64,000 bases of DNA from Klebsiella huaxiensis (GCF_003261575.2 NZ_CP036175.1:1488001-1552000), one strand, 5' to 3'; counted from the first letter of the stretch, positions 42,218 to 51,072 are shown. A program made the numbers and translations. The notes: a model not told the origin generated them from the sequence alone.

Positions 42218-43279
42218 ATGAAAACAATGTTGGCTGCTTATTTACCAGGAAACTCAACCGTTGAACTTCGGGAAGTTCCTGTACCCACGCCGGGGATTAA
42301 CCAGGTCCTGATTAAAATGAAGTCTTCAGGAATTTGCGGTAGCGATGTCCATTATATTTATCATCAACATCGCGGCACCGCTGCAGCACCGGACAAACCA
42401 TTGTATCAGGGGTTTATTAATGGCCATGAGCCTTGCGGGCAAATTGTTGAGACGGGTGCAGGGTGCCGCCACTTTAAAGCGGGTGACCGGGTGCTGGTTT
42501 ACCATATTTCCGGTTGTGGTTTCTGCTCCAACTGTCGCCGTGGTTTTCCTATCTCCTGTACCGGAGAAGGCAAAGCAGCCTATGGTTGGCAGCGCGATGG
42601 TGGACACGCGGAATATTTGTTGGCGGAGGAAAAAGACCTGATTCATCTGCCGGATGCGTTGAGCTATGAAGACGGCGCGTTTATTAGCTGCGGCGTGGGG
42701 ACGGCGTACGAAGGTATTCTGCGCGGTGAAGTTTCCGGAAGCGACAACGTGCTGGTTGTCGGGTTAGGGCCTGTTGGCATGATGGCTATGATGCTGGCAA
42801 AAGGTCGCGGTGCGAAACGCGTGATTGGCGTGGACATGCTACCGGATCGCCTGGCGACGGCAAAGCAACTGGGTGTGATGGACAATGGTTTCCTGGCGGC
42901 AACGGAGAACCTTCCGGCGCTGATTGCCGAGTTGACTCACGGCGGGGCGGATGTCGCGCTGGATTGTTCTGGTAATGCGGCAGGTCGTTTGTTGGCATTG
43001 CAGTCTACGGCGGACTGGGGAAGGGTGGTTTATATCGGGGAAACCGGAAAGGTTGAGTTTGAAGTTAGCGCCGATCTGATGCACCACCAGCGACGCATTA
43101 TCGGTTCCTGGGTGACCAGCCTGTTCCATATGGAAAAATGTGCCCGCGACCTGACCGACTGGAAGCTGTGGCCACATAGCGCCATTACTCATCGTTTTTC
43201 TCTTGAGCAGGCGGGGGAAGCCTATGCGCTGATGGCGAGCGGTAAATGCGGCAAAGTGGTGATTAACTTTCCAGATTAA
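42218..43279 (+). CDS. yphC: Zinc-binding sugar/polyol dehydrogenase YphC
   Basis: A 353-residue medium-chain dehydrogenase. The catalytic zinc site is Cys40 (G-I-C-G-S-D-V-H) with N-G-H-E-P-C-G. The structural zinc is the C-G-F-C-S-N-C cluster plus a later Cys. The NAD loop V-V-G-L-G-P-V-G follows. It probably oxidises the sugar or sugar alcohol taken up by YphFED. The substrate is unknown. Confidence 0.92.
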   Translation: MKTMLAAYLPGNSTVELREVPVPTPGINQVLIKMKSSGICGSDVHYIYHQHRGTAAAPDKPLYQGFINGHEPCGQIVETGAGCRHFKAGDRVLVYHISGCGFCSNCRRGFPISCTGEGKAAYGWQRDGGHAEYLLAEEKDLIHLPDALSYEDGAFISCGVGTAYEGILRGEVSGSDNVLVVGLGPVGMMAMMLAKGRGAKRVIGVDMLPDRLATAKQLGVMDNGFLAATENLPALIAELTHGGADVALDCSGNAAGRLLALQSTADWGRVVYIGETGKVEFEVSADLMHHQRRIIGSWVTSLFHMEKCARDLTDWKLWPHSAITHRFSLEQAGEAYALMASGKCGKVVINFPD

Positions 43280-43288
43280 GGAGACCAG

Positions 43289-44170
43289 ATGACGTTTTTT
43301 ACTCTGGATAATGGCGAACTGAAACTTCAGATTGCGGATCAAGGTGGCGCGATTGAAGGGCTATGGTGGCAGCATCAGGGGAAAATGATCCCTGTGCTGC
43401 GCCCGGGCCTGAAGAGCGGTGTGGCGGTGGAGTCTTCATGCTTCCCGCTGGTACCGTTTGGTAATCGTGTGAGCGGTAATCGGTTTCAATCGCCAGCAGG
43501 AGAGCATCAGCTACGGCCCAACGTTGAATGGGACAGTCATTACCTTCACGGTGATGGCTGGCTGAATATCTGGCGCTGCGTTGAGCAGTCTCCCGTACAG
43601 CTTAAGTTAGAGTATGTCCACCGCCAGGGCATCTATCATTACACTGTGCAGCAGATCTTTACCTTAAGCGGAAGCGGGGTTGAGGTGGAATTGGTAGTGA
43701 CTAATGATGGCGATGCGTTGCCGTTTGGTCTCGGTTGGCACCCTTATTTTCCGCTGTCGCCGGAAACTCGGGTACAGGCGCATACCACCGGCTACTGGCT
43801 TGAGAGAGAAGGCTGGCTAACCGGGGAGTATCAGGAGAGTTTGCCGCAGGCACTGGATTTCAATCAGCCCGCGCCGTTACCTGGGCATTGGGTGAATAAT
43901 GGCTTCTCTGGTTGGGATGGTGTAGCGATAATCCAACAGCCAGGGCTTGGCTATCAGCTCTCTATGACGACGGAGCCTCCTGCACCCTGTTATTTTGTTT
44001 TCGTTTCCGATCCAGCATTTGATAAGGGCTATGAGTTTGATTTCTTCTGTTTTGAGCCAATGAGTCATGCGCCAGACGATCATCATCGTCCGGACTTTGG
44101 TCAGTTGACTATGCTTTCGCGTGGTGAAAGCATGCGGCAAAAAATGGTGCTGAAAATCCGTTCTGTTTAA
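43289..44170 (+). CDS. yphB: Aldose 1-epimerase-family protein YphB
   Basis: A 293-residue mutarotase-fold protein. It has the substrate motif H-Y-L-H-G-D-G-W (His near residue 88) and the catalytic-region L-G-W-H-P-Y-F-P-L. It interconverts anomers of a sugar, fitting a role between import and the YphC dehydrogenase. It starts 9 bases after yphC and is last in the operon. Confidence 0.92.
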   Translation: MTFFTLDNGELKLQIADQGGAIEGLWWQHQGKMIPVLRPGLKSGVAVESSCFPLVPFGNRVSGNRFQSPAGEHQLRPNVEWDSHYLHGDGWLNIWRCVEQSPVQLKLEYVHRQGIYHYTVQQIFTLSGSGVEVELVVTNDGDALPFGLGWHPYFPLSPETRVQAHTTGYWLEREGWLTGEYQESLPQALDFNQPAPLPGHWVNNGFSGWDGVAIIQQPGLGYQLSMTTEPPAPCYFVFVSDPAFDKGYEFDFFCFEPMSHAPDDHHRPDFGQLTMLSRGESMRQKMVLKIRSV

Positions 44171-44176
44171 GCCTGA

Positions 44177-44196
44177 CCTGCCCGGAAACGGGCAGG
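44177..44196 (+). other. Tetraloop hairpin after yphB
   Basis: CCTGCCCG-GAAA-CGGGCAGG is a perfect 8-bp stem with a GNRA loop, 6 bases after the yphB stop. It lacks a T-run, so it more likely protects the 3' end or pauses polymerase than terminates on its own. Confidence 0.6.
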
Positions 44197-44261
44197 GATA
44201 ACTTCATCTTGCACCCGCTCCGCTTTATCGCCAGACTGTCGCCTCCATTCGGGAGGAAATC

Positions 44262-45395
44262 ATGGTCTTGCACTCCACGCGCTGGCTGGCGCTTAGTTAT
44301 TTCACCTATTTTTTTAGCTACGGCATCTTCCTGCCATTCTGGAGCGTATGGCTCTCCGGGCAGGGGCTGACGCCGGAAACGATCGGCATGCTGCTTGGCG
44401 CCGGGCTGGTGGCGCGTTTTCTTGGCAGCCTGCTGATTGCGCCACGGGTCAGCGATCCCTCCCGGCTGATTTCGGCGCTGCGCATTCTGGCGCTGCTGAC
44501 GCTTCTCTTCGCTATCGCCTTTTGGGCCGGAAACCACGTGGCCTGGCTGATGGTGGTGATGGTCGGTTTTAACCTCTTTTTCTCACCGCTGGTGCCGCTG
44601 ACCGACGCGCTGGCGAATACCTGGCAAAAACAGATAACGATGGACTACGGGCGCGTGCGCCTGTGGGGGTCGATAGCCTTTGTGATTGGCTCGGCGCTGA
44701 CCGGTAAACTGGTCAGCCTTTATGACTCGCGGATGATTCTGGTGATGCTCAGCCTTGGTATCGCCTCAATGCTGCTCGGCATGCTGATTAAACCCTCGGT
44801 GCAGCCGCAGGGGGAATCCCGCCAGCAGGACGCTGCGGGAATGTCGGCATGGCTCACGCTGGTGCGGCAAAGCTGGCGTTTCCTCGCCTGCGTCTGTTTG
44901 TTACAGGGGGCGCACGCCGCCTACTATGGCTTTAGCGCTATCTACTGGCAGGAGGCGGGGTATTCGGCCTCTGCCGTGGGCTATTTATGGTCGCTGGGCG
45001 TGGTGGCGGAAGTGGTGATTTTCGCATTGAGTAAAAAGGTGTTCCGTCGCTTCAGCGCCCGTGATTTACTGCTGCTTTCCGCCGTGTGCGGGCTGATCCG
45101 CTGGACGCTCATGGGCTGGACCACGGCGCTGCCGTGGCTTATCGTCGCGCAAATCCTGCATTGCGGCACCTTTACGGTGTGCCACCTGGCGGCGATGCGC
45201 TATATCGCCGCTCGTCAGGGTAGCGAAGTGATCCGTCTGCAAGCGGTTTACTCCGCCGTGGCGATGGGCGGCAGCATTGCGGTCATGACGGTATTTTCCG
45301 GTTTCCTTTATCAGCACCTGCACCAGGGCGTGTTCTGGGTGATGGCGCTGGTGGCTTTACCGGCGCTGGTGCTACGGCCAAAAGCAGTGTCTTAG
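44262..45395 (+). CDS. hcaT: 3-phenylpropionate-type MFS transporter HcaT
   Basis: A 377-residue, 12-segment MFS protein very close to E. coli HcaT, assigned there as a 3-phenylpropionic acid permease. In K-12 it sits beside hcaR and the hcaEFCBD dioxygenase genes. None of those is present here, so the permease is separated from its presumed pathway. Substrate may differ. It converges with csiE, overlapping by 4 bases. AGGAGG precedes the ATG. Confidence 0.9.
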   Translation: MVLHSTRWLALSYFTYFFSYGIFLPFWSVWLSGQGLTPETIGMLLGAGLVARFLGSLLIAPRVSDPSRLISALRILALLTLLFAIAFWAGNHVAWLMVVMVGFNLFFSPLVPLTDALANTWQKQITMDYGRVRLWGSIAFVIGSALTGKLVSLYDSRMILVMLSLGIASMLLGMLIKPSVQPQGESRQQDAAGMSAWLTLVRQSWRFLACVCLLQGAHAAYYGFSAIYWQEAGYSASAVGYLWSLGVVAEVVIFALSKKVFRRFSARDLLLLSAVCGLIRWTLMGWTTALPWLIVAQILHCGTFTVCHLAAMRYIAARQGSEVIRLQAVYSAVAMGGSIAVMTVFSGFLYQHLHQGVFWVMALVALPALVLRPKAVS

Positions 45396-46669
45396 CCCTC
45401 CAGCATTTTGCAAATTTGCTGCCGCTGGTGATCGCTGAACGTCTCTTCAGCATGAAACAGCGGTGGCGAAAACAGCGGCAGCGCCGTGGTATAGGGGGTG
45501 ACGATAAGCGTTATCCCCTTCGGCGCGCCCTCCTTCTGAAAAGTCCTTACGCTCAAATATTTAATATTGAGCGGTAGCAGGGTCAGCTCGCGCAGCTGTT
45601 GCTCCAGCGACTGTTCAAGACCTGGATCATCATCGGTAAGCAGGACCACCTGCTTCTCCTGCAAGTCGCCTTTTTGCATCAGCCACGCACCGAAAATTAC
45701 CGCGATTAATCCGACTTCATCCTGACTAAAATGCACCTGCCAGGCAGCTTCAAAATCTTCCAGCGCAGTTTGAGTCGTGCGCATTAATCGTGGATAAAGA
45801 CGGCCGATCTCCTCTGGTAGCGCGTTATCGATGCCGATAGCAAACACGCTGCGGTGTAATGCCTGAGATAGGTGGATATAGAGTTGATCGCTCAGCCCCT
45901 GCTCGTCGCTAAACGGGCGGCCCGCCAGGTTCTGGAAGCGATGAATTAATCCCGAGATCGCCAGATGCAGGCGACGGTCCTGCTGATGACCATCGCGGAT
46001 CGGGTCGGGCGTTTTCAGCAGCATAAACAGCAGGGCCAGAAACAGCTGTTCCCCTGCATGCGGTGAGGTGGCAACCCGCCGCTGCCAGTGGCGGACAATC
46101 TCTTCGGCGATAGAGAACTCGGCGGCGGTTTGCGCCCAGCGCTGTTGCTCAAGGGTAAAAGAGGGCGTTTGTCCGAGATGGTGTTGTAGCAGGCAATACT
46201 GTAAATAGAGACACAGAAAATGCACATCGCGGCAATCAAACTGGCGGTTCATGGTCCGTGCGCAGCGGTTAACCAGCGCCTGAAGGTTAGTGTCGTCGTA
46301 CAGCGTGCGTGCGATACCCTGCTGTTTAAGCTGCGTTTTTAATGCCGGGGTAAAATGGTGGCTAATAAAATGCGGGCATAAGCGCAGCCCGCGGCGTAAG
46401 CCTTGCAGCAGACACAGGCGTTGATCGAGCGCGGCACCTTCCATCCGATAGCTGCCGTCCGCCTGTGACGCAAGGGTCAAGCGGTGATAACGCTGAATTT
46501 CACGTCCTGTCTCCGCGATGTCCTGCCTGGCGGTATCCTCATCAACCTGAGTGAGGCTACCCAGCCATTCGGGCGTCACGCTTTGCCCTGGCAGATAAAA
46601 CATCAGGAGCACCTGGCTACGGCGCTGTGGACTGGAAAGCACAGATGGTGGTTCAATCACTGTCATCAT
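45392..46669 (-). CDS. csiE: Stationary-phase inducible protein CsiE (PRD-containing)
   Basis: A 425-residue homologue of E. coli CsiE, which is induced in stationary phase by sigma-S and CRP. Helical segments resemble PTS regulation domains found in BglG-type antiterminators (L-Y-I-H-L-S-Q-A-L-H-R region). There is no visible RNA-binding domain. Function is not established. Two Met codons begin the frame; the first is taken. Confidence 0.9.
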   Translation of the reverse strand: MMTVIEPPSVLSSPQRRSQVLLMFYLPGQSVTPEWLGSLTQVDEDTARQDIAETGREIQRYHRLTLASQADGSYRMEGAALDQRLCLLQGLRRGLRLCPHFISHHFTPALKTQLKQQGIARTLYDDTNLQALVNRCARTMNRQFDCRDVHFLCLYLQYCLLQHHLGQTPSFTLEQQRWAQTAAEFSIAEEIVRHWQRRVATSPHAGEQLFLALLFMLLKTPDPIRDGHQQDRRLHLAISGLIHRFQNLAGRPFSDEQGLSDQLYIHLSQALHRSVFAIGIDNALPEEIGRLYPRLMRTTQTALEDFEAAWQVHFSQDEVGLIAVIFGAWLMQKGDLQEKQVVLLTDDDPGLEQSLEQQLRELTLLPLNIKYLSVRTFQKEGAPKGITLIVTPYTTALPLFSPPLFHAEETFSDHQRQQICKMLEG

Positions 46670-46793
46670 CCGGTTAGTTCCAGTTAGGGTTTTCGTTAAG
46701 AGTAGTTAATGTATTTAGGGTGAGCAGGGCAGTCCCGCGTCTTTACATCAGGATTGCTGGCGAGGTTCACAGAATTTTTCACGTGAGGAACAG

Positions 46794-47432
46794 ATGAAGA
46801 GAGTGAAACAATGCGTCAGCGCGGCGTTTTTCATGTTTTTATCGCTATCAGCGGCGGCGCATCCGCACAGTTTCATCAGTTTGCAAACGGAGGCCGTGGC
46901 GGAAAACGGTCTGCTCACCGGATTTAAAATGCGCTGGACGATGGATGAAATCACCTCCGCTGACCTGCTTTACGATGCCGGTAATGCCAAACCCGGTAGT
47001 GAAATCTGGAAAAAGCTGGCGGCGGAAGTGATGGCGAACGTGCTGGGTCAGCACTATTTTAGCGAGCTGTGGCATAACGGTCAGCGGATCAAGTTTGATA
47101 ATCGCCCGGACGGCTATGGGCTTGAGCGTAGCGGGCTTCAGGCAGTGCTTACCTTCACTCTGCCGTTGGCGAAGCCGCAGCCTCTGGCCGGGCAAACCTT
47201 CACCTTCTCGACATACGATCCCACTTATTATGTTGATATGTATTACGACAAAGATTCTGACTTCGTCCTGCCAGTTGCGATAAAGGCGACGTGCACGGCG
47301 AAAGTCATGACGCCGAAGCCCAATGAAAAAATGCTGTCCTATGCCCAGTCGCTGGATAAAGCGGATGCGCCGCCGGAAGATATGGAACTGGGGAACTACT
47401 TCGCGCAAAAGGTCACGCTGCAATGTCACTAA
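46794..47432 (+). CDS. DUF1007-family periplasmic protein
   Basis: A 212-residue protein with a signal peptide (about 1-22, ending S-A-A-A) and a mature N-terminus H-P-H-S, a likely metal ligand in DUF1007 proteins. These proteins commonly precede NicO/RcnA-type nickel or cobalt transporters. Here the next gene is one, overlapping by 10 bases. The proposed role is handling metal in the periplasm for the transporter. AGGAACAG precedes the ATG. I do not recall it at this locus in K-12. Confidence 0.85.
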   Translation: MKRVKQCVSAAFFMFLSLSAAAHPHSFISLQTEAVAENGLLTGFKMRWTMDEITSADLLYDAGNAKPGSEIWKKLAAEVMANVLGQHYFSELWHNGQRIKFDNRPDGYGLERSGLQAVLTFTLPLAKPQPLAGQTFTFSTYDPTYYVDMYYDKDSDFVLPVAIKATCTAKVMTPKPNEKMLSYAQSLDKADAPPEDMELGNYFAQKVTLQCH

Positions 47433-48403
47433 TTTTCGCTCAAACCGGCCGTTCCTCGCGATGGCGTCAGCTGTGGCCGCTGGTGCTTTTTATCCTGCTG
47501 GCCGCAAGCGTGGGCTTTTGGCTATGGCGGGCCTGGCCTGAGGTGCTGCTGCAAAGCACCGTCTGGCAGCGGGCATTGAATCTCGAACTGAGCCGTCTGC
47601 TGCAAGCGGTGGCGGAGAACCCGTCAGCCGCGGGACTCTCGCTGCTGGGGTTTAGTTTTGCTTACGGTATTCTGCACGCGCTGGGGCCGGGGCACGGCAA
47701 GGTGGTGATTACCACCTGGCTGGCGACCCATCCCTCGAAGCTGAAATCGAGTATTGGCCTGACCCTGGCGGCTTCACTGTTGCAGGGGATGGTCGCTATC
47801 GCTCTGGTAGTGGTGGTGCTCACGTTGCTACAGCTTCCGGCAAGGCAGCTGCATCAGAGTAGCTTCTGGCTAGAGAAGGGGAGCTACCTGCTGGTCGGTG
47901 CGTTGGGATTGCTGCTGTGCTGGCGGGCGCTGAAAAAGCTGTGGGCGCTGCTGCGACGACCGAAATTTACCGCGTTTACCCCACACCATGTACATGATGC
48001 TAACTGCGGATGCGGGCATCAACATATGCCGGGGCCGGAGCAGATGCAAAGCGGCGACGACTGGCGCGCACGGCTGGTGATTGTACTGTCGATGGGGATG
48101 CGACCCTGCTCAGGGGCGATTATGGTGTTGCTGTTCAGTAAGGTCATCGGCGTATTTAGCTGGGGGATGGCGGCGGCGCTGGCGATGGCTGCGGGAACCT
48201 CGCTGACGATTAGCGCTCTGGCGCTGCTGGTCCACGGTTTTCGTCAACTGGCGGTCAGGTTGAGCGCCAGGCAGGCTCCGGCGCTGTGGAAGCAGGTTGG
48301 CTGGGCAACGCTGGCGCTCGCTGGCGGCGTGATATTACTGGCGGCGGCGGTAGTGATGTGGAGCAGCGCTGTGCCGGTGGGGCGGGGGTTAAGGCCATTT
48401 TAA
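47423..48403 (+). CDS. NicO/RcnA-type nickel/cobalt transporter
   Basis: A 326-residue polytopic protein. The NicO motif H-A-L-G-P-G-H-G-K is near residues 86-94. A cytoplasmic His/Cys-rich loop follows (H-H-V-H-D-A-N-C-G-C-G-H-Q-H, about 190-203), then the second motif G-M-R-P-C-S-G-A-I. The family moves Ni2+ or Co2+; direction cannot be read from sequence. It overlaps the DUF1007 gene by 10 bases. A homologous but reduced protein is encoded 105 bases downstream. Confidence 0.88.
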   Translation: MSLIFAQTGRSSRWRQLWPLVLFILLAASVGFWLWRAWPEVLLQSTVWQRALNLELSRLLQAVAENPSAAGLSLLGFSFAYGILHALGPGHGKVVITTWLATHPSKLKSSIGLTLAASLLQGMVAIALVVVVLTLLQLPARQLHQSSFWLEKGSYLLVGALGLLLCWRALKKLWALLRRPKFTAFTPHHVHDANCGCGHQHMPGPEQMQSGDDWRARLVIVLSMGMRPCSGAIMVLLFSKVIGVFSWGMAAALAMAAGTSLTISALALLVHGFRQLAVRLSARQAPALWKQVGWATLALAGGVILLAAAVVMWSSAVPVGRGLRPF

Positions 48404-48508
48404 TCGACTTTACCGGGCTGAAATCTGAAAATATCGGCGGATGATTGTTACCCATCCGCTGATGTTTTAGTTTTCAGCTTTGTAATCGGGTCATGACAAG
48501 GAGTCATA

Positions 48509-49336
48509 ATGACCGTTAACCATTCTGCTATTTCCACGCGTTTTCTTTGGCATTCCGCCGCGGCAGGGCTGCTGGTTGGTTTGACTATCATCTATTTTTG
48601 GCCTGAGTTAGCAAGCTGGTGGCCTGGCGATCTCCCTCGCATCTACTCAACTTTGTATGAGCTTATCGGACTGAGGCAAACGGACGTAGAAAGCCTTCCG
48701 CTAGCAGTTTACGGCAGGCTGTTGATTGCCGGTTTTGTGCTGGCTTTTTTGCACCCAGGGCACAGTAAGATGCCAATTGTCGCCTGGATGCTGCATAACC
48801 AGCCGTCGCGCAGACATTTTTTTAGCTGGATAGTACGCAGTTGGATCCTGCAATGCGGCTTCTTGATCATTATTTTCTGGCGCATTGGATTTATGCGCGA
48901 CCTGCCCACCGATACGCTGCTGCGTTTTGTCTCAATTTTCAATTATATCTGCTATCTCGCCACGCTTGTGTTGGGGCTGATGCTGGTTCGCGATGCCTGG
49001 CGACTGGTGAAAACGCCTGAAATTCCGGTGAGTAATCTCCAACTGCCGCTTATTTTTGCGCTGGCATTTTATTTGCCATTTCACATTGTATTGCTGTTGC
49101 ATGGCGCACGTGAAAATGACTATGTGCAGTTGGGGTGGCTACTATTTGTTCCGGTGATGGTTGGGGTTTTATTATCCAGGCTGGTGACAGGCTGGATAGC
49201 CTGCCTGATACGCCATTGGGTTGGCGAAGCGGGTTGTCAGAAATGGCGCGCGCATTTCGCTCTGTTTAACGGCGTAGCGATATTGTGTATGGCGATAAAT
49301 ACCGCCGTGCGGATTGTAGCTAGCTTAGTGAAATAA
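48509..49336 (+). CDS. Polytopic membrane protein, apparent degenerate NicO paralogue
   Basis: A 275-residue protein with about seven hydrophobic segments. The segment A-F-L-H-P-G-H-S-K-M-P-I-V-A-W-M-L aligns with H-A-L-G-P-G-H-G-K-V-V-I-T-T-W-L-A in the upstream NicO protein. Shared P-S and S-x-L-Q positions follow, then a similar hydrophobic G-L-x-L-x-x-x-A-W segment. The His/Cys-rich loop and G-M-R-P-C-S-G motif are absent. I infer descent from a NicO transporter with lost or changed metal handling. It has its own AAGGAG ribosome site and a terminator. Confidence 0.75.
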   Translation: MTVNHSAISTRFLWHSAAAGLLVGLTIIYFWPELASWWPGDLPRIYSTLYELIGLRQTDVESLPLAVYGRLLIAGFVLAFLHPGHSKMPIVAWMLHNQPSRRHFFSWIVRSWILQCGFLIIIFWRIGFMRDLPTDTLLRFVSIFNYICYLATLVLGLMLVRDAWRLVKTPEIPVSNLQLPLIFALAFYLPFHIVLLLHGARENDYVQLGWLLFVPVMVGVLLSRLVTGWIACLIRHWVGEAGCQKWRAHFALFNGVAILCMAINTAVRIVASLVK

Positions 49337-49337
49337 T

Positions 49338-49368
49338 AAAAAAGGGAAGCACAAAGCTTCCCTTTTTA
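49338..49368. terminator. Bidirectional terminator between the NicO-like gene and suhB
   Basis: AAAAAGGGAAGC-ACAAA-GCTTCCCTTTTT is a perfect intrinsic terminator with flanking A and T tracts, between converging genes. Confidence 0.92.
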
Positions 49369-49383
49369 CTCAATGATAAAAAA

Positions 49384-50187
49384 TTAACGCTTCAGCGCTT
49401 CGCTCAGCTGTTCGCGCATATTCGCCAGCATGGCTTTTACGACGCGCGGGTTGCCTGCAACGATGTTGCCGGACATCAGATAGTTATGGCCGCCGGTAAA
49501 GTCGCAAACGATCGCGCCTGCTTCACGAGCGATCAGCTCGCCTGCCGCGAAATCCCACGGTTTCAGCGCGATTTCAAAGTAGCCATCAACGCGCCCTGCG
49601 GCAACGTAGGCCAGATCCAGAGCCGCGGAACCGGTACGGCGGAAGTCCGCACATTCAGTAAACATGTTGCCGAGGATATTCATGTAAGAGGTTGCGTGCT
49701 GTTTCGCTTTGAACGGGAAGCCGGTGGCGATGATGGTGCCATCCAGATCGCGAGCGCTGCTGCCGCGCAGACGGTAGCCGTTCAACTGTGCGCCCTGACC
49801 GCGGGTTGCAGTAAACAGTTCATTACGCATTGGATCGTAAACCACAGCCACTTCAGTACGGCCTTTAATGCGTACGGCGATGGATACGGAGAAGTGTGGC
49901 AGACGTTTTACGAAGTTGGTGGTGCCATCCAGTGGATCGATAACCCATTGAACATCCTTATCTTCACCCTCATGTTCACCGCTTTCTTCGGTGATGATGG
50001 TGTGCTGCGGGTAAGATTTGCGAATGGTTTCGATAATAATCGCTTCAGCGGCTTTATCGACGTTAGTCACAAAATCATTGCTGCCTTTCTGGCTGGTTTC
50101 TACGGAGTCAGGGGTTTCGTAGTGTTTGGCAATTAAATTACCCGCCTTGCGCGCTGCGCGCACGGCGATGGTCAGCATCGGATGCAT
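49384..50187 (-). CDS. suhB: Inositol-1-monophosphatase SuhB (also rRNA antitermination factor)
   Basis: A 267-residue metal-dependent phosphatase. Motifs are E-E-S-G-E, W-V-I-D-P-L-D-G-T-T-N-F, and W-D-F-A-A-G-E-L-I-A-R-E-A-G. In E. coli SuhB binds RNA polymerase and joins the rRNA antitermination complex. It is divergent from trmJ. Length equals E. coli. Confidence 0.96.
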   Translation of the reverse strand: MHPMLTIAVRAARKAGNLIAKHYETPDSVETSQKGSNDFVTNVDKAAEAIIIETIRKSYPQHTIITEESGEHEGEDKDVQWVIDPLDGTTNFVKRLPHFSVSIAVRIKGRTEVAVVYDPMRNELFTATRGQGAQLNGYRLRGSSARDLDGTIIATGFPFKAKQHATSYMNILGNMFTECADFRRTGSAALDLAYVAAGRVDGYFEIALKPWDFAAGELIAREAGAIVCDFTGGHNYLMSGNIVAGNPRVVKAMLANMREQLSEALKR

Positions 50188-50307
50188 CGGTCTCTCTCAC
50201 TGGATGTTAAAGAACGGGAAAAAACGGCGCATATAGTAACAGTGAAATCTGCTTATGTCTCCGTTTTATGATAGCATGCATGAATAATCTTTAGCCGAAG
50301 AACCATA

Positions 50308-51045
50308 ATGCTGCAAAATATTCGAATCGTACTGGTAGAAACCTCACACACCGGCAATATGGGCTCCGTCGCCCGCGCAATGAAAACCATGGGGTTAACC
50401 AACCTCTGGCTGGTCAACCCGCTTGTTAAACCCGATTCCCAGGCCATCGCCCTGGCGGCCGGTGCCAGCGACGTGATTGGCAACGCAAACATCGTTGATA
50501 CCCTTGATGAAGCGCTGGCGGGCTGTAGCCTGGTGGTCGGTACCAGCGCACGCTCCCGCACGCTGCCGTGGCCGATGCTCGACCCGCGTGAATGTGGCCT
50601 GAAAAGCGTCTCTGAGGCACAGCATGCGCCAGTCGCGCTGGTATTTGGTCGCGAGCGCGTTGGCCTGACTAACGACGAGTTACAGAAATGCCACTACCAC
50701 GTAGCGATTGCGGCGAACCCGGAATACAGCTCGCTGAACCTGGCGATGGCGGTGCAGGTTATCTCCTACGAAGTGCGTATGGCCTGGTTGGCGGCGCAGG
50801 AACAAGACGAACCCGTCGTTGAGCACGAAGAGACCCCGTACCCGCTGGTGGATGATTTAGAGCGCTTCTACGGTCACCTCGAGCAGACGTTGCTGGCGAC
50901 CGGTTTTATCCGCGCCAGCCATCCGGGCCAGGTGATGAACAAGCTGCGTCGTTTGTTTACCCGTGCGCGCCCGGAAAGTCAGGAGCTGAACATCCTGCGC
51001 GGGATGCTGGCGTCGATTGAGCAGCAGCAAAAGAATAAAGAGTAA
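50308..51045 (+). CDS. trmJ: tRNA (cytidine/uridine-2'-O-)-methyltransferase TrmJ
   Basis: A 245-residue SPOUT methyltransferase that 2'-O-methylates position 32 in several tRNAs. The knot-region motifs are visible: R-I-V-L-V-E-T-S-H-T-G-N-M-G-S-V-A-R-A, V-F-G-R-E-R-V-G-L, and S-L-N-L-A-M-A-V-Q. It is located upstream of isc as in E. coli. A GC-rich hairpin follows the stop. Confidence 0.95.
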   Translation: MLQNIRIVLVETSHTGNMGSVARAMKTMGLTNLWLVNPLVKPDSQAIALAAGASDVIGNANIVDTLDEALAGCSLVVGTSARSRTLPWPMLDPRECGLKSVSEAQHAPVALVFGRERVGLTNDELQKCHYHVAIAANPEYSSLNLAMAVQVISYEVRMAWLAAQEQDEPVVEHEETPYPLVDDLERFYGHLEQTLLATGFIRASHPGQVMNKLRRLFTRARPESQELNILRGMLASIEQQQKNKE

Positions 51046-51053
51046 TCTCCCTT

Positions 51054-51072
51054 CCTCTCCCTGTGGGAGAGG
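51054..51072. repeat. Palindromic unit after trmJ
   Basis: CCTCTCCC-TGT-GGGAGAGG (8-bp stem), followed by GCCGGGGTGAGAG, matches a common enterobacterial intergenic palindrome of the C-C-C-T-C-T-C-C-C type. There is no T-run, so it is probably a repeat unit and mRNA 3'-end protector rather than an intrinsic terminator. Confidence 0.6.

Noticed and set aside
44262..45395. hcaT as a sign of a phenylpropionate degradation pathway here
   Set aside because: None of hcaR, hcaEFCBD is in the window, so the permease alone does not support the pathway.
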